Shown: positions 32,631-33,727 of the stretch, in pieces
Numbering within the stretch: position 1 is the first letter of the stretch
How the letters are laid out: every line of letters starts with the position of its first letter
Source of the DNA: Candidatus Villigracilis propinquus
GTDB lineage: Bacteria; Chloroflexota; Anaerolineae; Anaerolineales; Villigracilaceae
Length of the DNA stretch: 33,727 nucleotides
Reading direction: 5' to 3'
Assembly (NCBI GenBank): GCA_016714565.1
Contig: JADKDM010000016.1
Coordinates: 1 to 33,727 of the forward strand
The notes under the pieces: model-generated
Database searches by the model: none
Told to the model about the DNA's origin: nothing
Seen by the model: the letters and a program-made list of their open reading frames with translations, nothing else
Translations under genes and position numbers: made by a program

Positions 32631-33727
32631 ATGAATTCTCGTCTGCTATCGATCATACGTAAAGAGTTTATCCAAATCTGGCGTGACCCGCGCACCCTGA
32701 CAATTGTCCTGATCATCCCGATCTTGCAGTTGTTCCTGCTCGGCTACTCTGCCACCAATGATGTTCGCAATGTTCCATTGGCTGTTTATGACCAGTCGCA
32801 CAGTTCCGAATCGCGCCCTGCTCGATTCCTATCGCACGGCAGATTATTTCAAGGTGGCATTCGCCGTTAATTCGGAAGTGGAACTGCGCGAGATTGTTGA
32901 AAGCGGGTCAAAAGCGGGTTAATCATCCCGCCCGATTATCCCCAGCGGTTGAAAGGGCAGCGCGCAAGTTGCTTTTGTGCTTGACGGGTCAGATCCCACT
33001 GTCGCGTCCACTTCGCTGTCGGCGGCGCAACTCATCGGACAAAAAACACGCCACTGATATCCTTTCTGAAAACTGTCTGCGCTCGGGCAGGGACAACATC
33101 CGTCTGCCTGTCGAAGTTCGGACGACGGTTTGGTATAACCCCGACCTCGCAAGCGCCTACTTCATGATCCCAGGTGTGATCGGCATGGTGCTATTTGCAC
33201 TGACGGCTATGCTGACTGCCACCGCAGTGGTGCGCGAGCGTGAACGCGGGACGATTGAACAACTGATCGTGACGCCCATCCGCTCGTGGGAATTGATTCT
33301 GGGCAAACTCGTACCGCACCCATGCTGTCCTTCTTTAATATGCTCGAAGTGCTGGCGTTGGGTCACTGGTGGTTTGGCGTTCCCATCCCGCGGCAGTCTG
33401 GCGCTGGTCTTGATCGTTTCAGCCATCTTCCTGATTTCTGGTTTGGGCATTGGACTGTTCGTCTCCACCATTGCCAACACACAGCAGGAAGCCATGCTCA
33501 CCGTCTGGATGACTCTGCTCCCCAGCATTTTCCTCTCCGGCTTTTTCTTCCCGATCAGCGCCATGCCCACGGCATTGCAGCTGGTTTCATACGCCATGCC
33601 GCTGCGCTATTACCTTGTACTCATTCGCGCGCTATTGCTCAAAGGGGTAGGGCCTGATGTCCTGTGGGGCGAAGCATTCTCATTGGTTATTTTCGCCGTT
33701 GTCATTATGTCCGCCGCCACGTTGAGA
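32631..33727 (+). CDS. ABC-2 type transporter permease (YhhJ/YbhS-like), partial, several frameshifts
   Basis: Starts at ATG 32631 (MNSRLLSIIRKEFIQIWRDP, RTLTIVLIIPILQLFLLG) and runs off the window. After several frame changes the family blocks remain recognisable: FMIPGVIGMVLFALTAMLTA, REREHGTIEQLIVTPI, LILGKLVPYAMLSFFNM, FLISGLGIGLFVSTIANTQQ, GFFFPISAMPTALQLVSYAM and PLRYYLVLIRALL. Such permeases pair with an ATPase for drug or lipid export. No ATPase is visible here, so it may lie downstream or be shared. Confidence 0.8.

Overview
The gene content suggests a chromosomal segment of a Chloroflexota bacterium, most likely Anaerolineae-like; this is inferred from gene style, dispersed repeats and a B-type heme-copper reductase, not from a marker gene. 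Many well-conserved genes are cut by single-base frameshifts, often in homopolymers, and rejoin perfectly in another frame. I read most of these as uncorrected long-read errors and describe such genes at full extent.

Layout. 1-4131 (minus): an NnrS-like membrane protein and a Crp/Fnr regulator, then cupin, cytochrome b561 and a broken polytopic membrane protein. 4235-6828 (plus): a NarX/NarL-like two-component pair. 6989-14557 (plus): the core respiratory locus, with a 51-aa membrane subunit, a CuA subunit II, a heme-copper subunit I whose active-site tyrosine is replaced by Gln (nitric-oxide-reductase-like, eNOR type), two copper-maturation genes (SafE/CcoH-like and CcoI-like) and a large cytochrome b / 2x[4Fe-4S] / MvhD-like fusion. 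14605-17054: a secreted protein of unknown function, an IS200-type element and a decayed comM/yifB relic. 17239-18344 (plus): a second Crp/Fnr + cupin copy. 18550-25164 (minus): VIT1-like transporter, second b561, PIG-L deacetylase, small membrane protein, MacAB-like exporter and a two-part ArsP/DUF318-type permease. 25442-30304 (plus): small membrane protein, second MacAB-like exporter and two paralogous lipoproteins. 30383-31104 (minus): third Crp/Fnr regulator. 31408-33727 (plus): DUF1858-like protein, membrane protein, TetR regulator and an ABC-2 permease running off the window.

How it may work together. The two-component pair and three cysteine-free Crp/Fnr proteins suggest control by nitrogen oxides. 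The best new signal is a 5-4-5 palindrome (core CCGAC-AAAA-GTCGG) found five times. Each time its centre lies exactly 41.5 bp upstream of the start site implied by a TAnnnT -10 box: before both cupins, the split permease, the 25442 membrane gene and the DUF1858 gene. That is the class II activator geometry of the Crp/Fnr family, and all three regulators share the same recognition-helix core (DVLSR). The window therefore appears to hold a self-contained NO/anaerobiosis regulon around an unusual heme-copper reductase.
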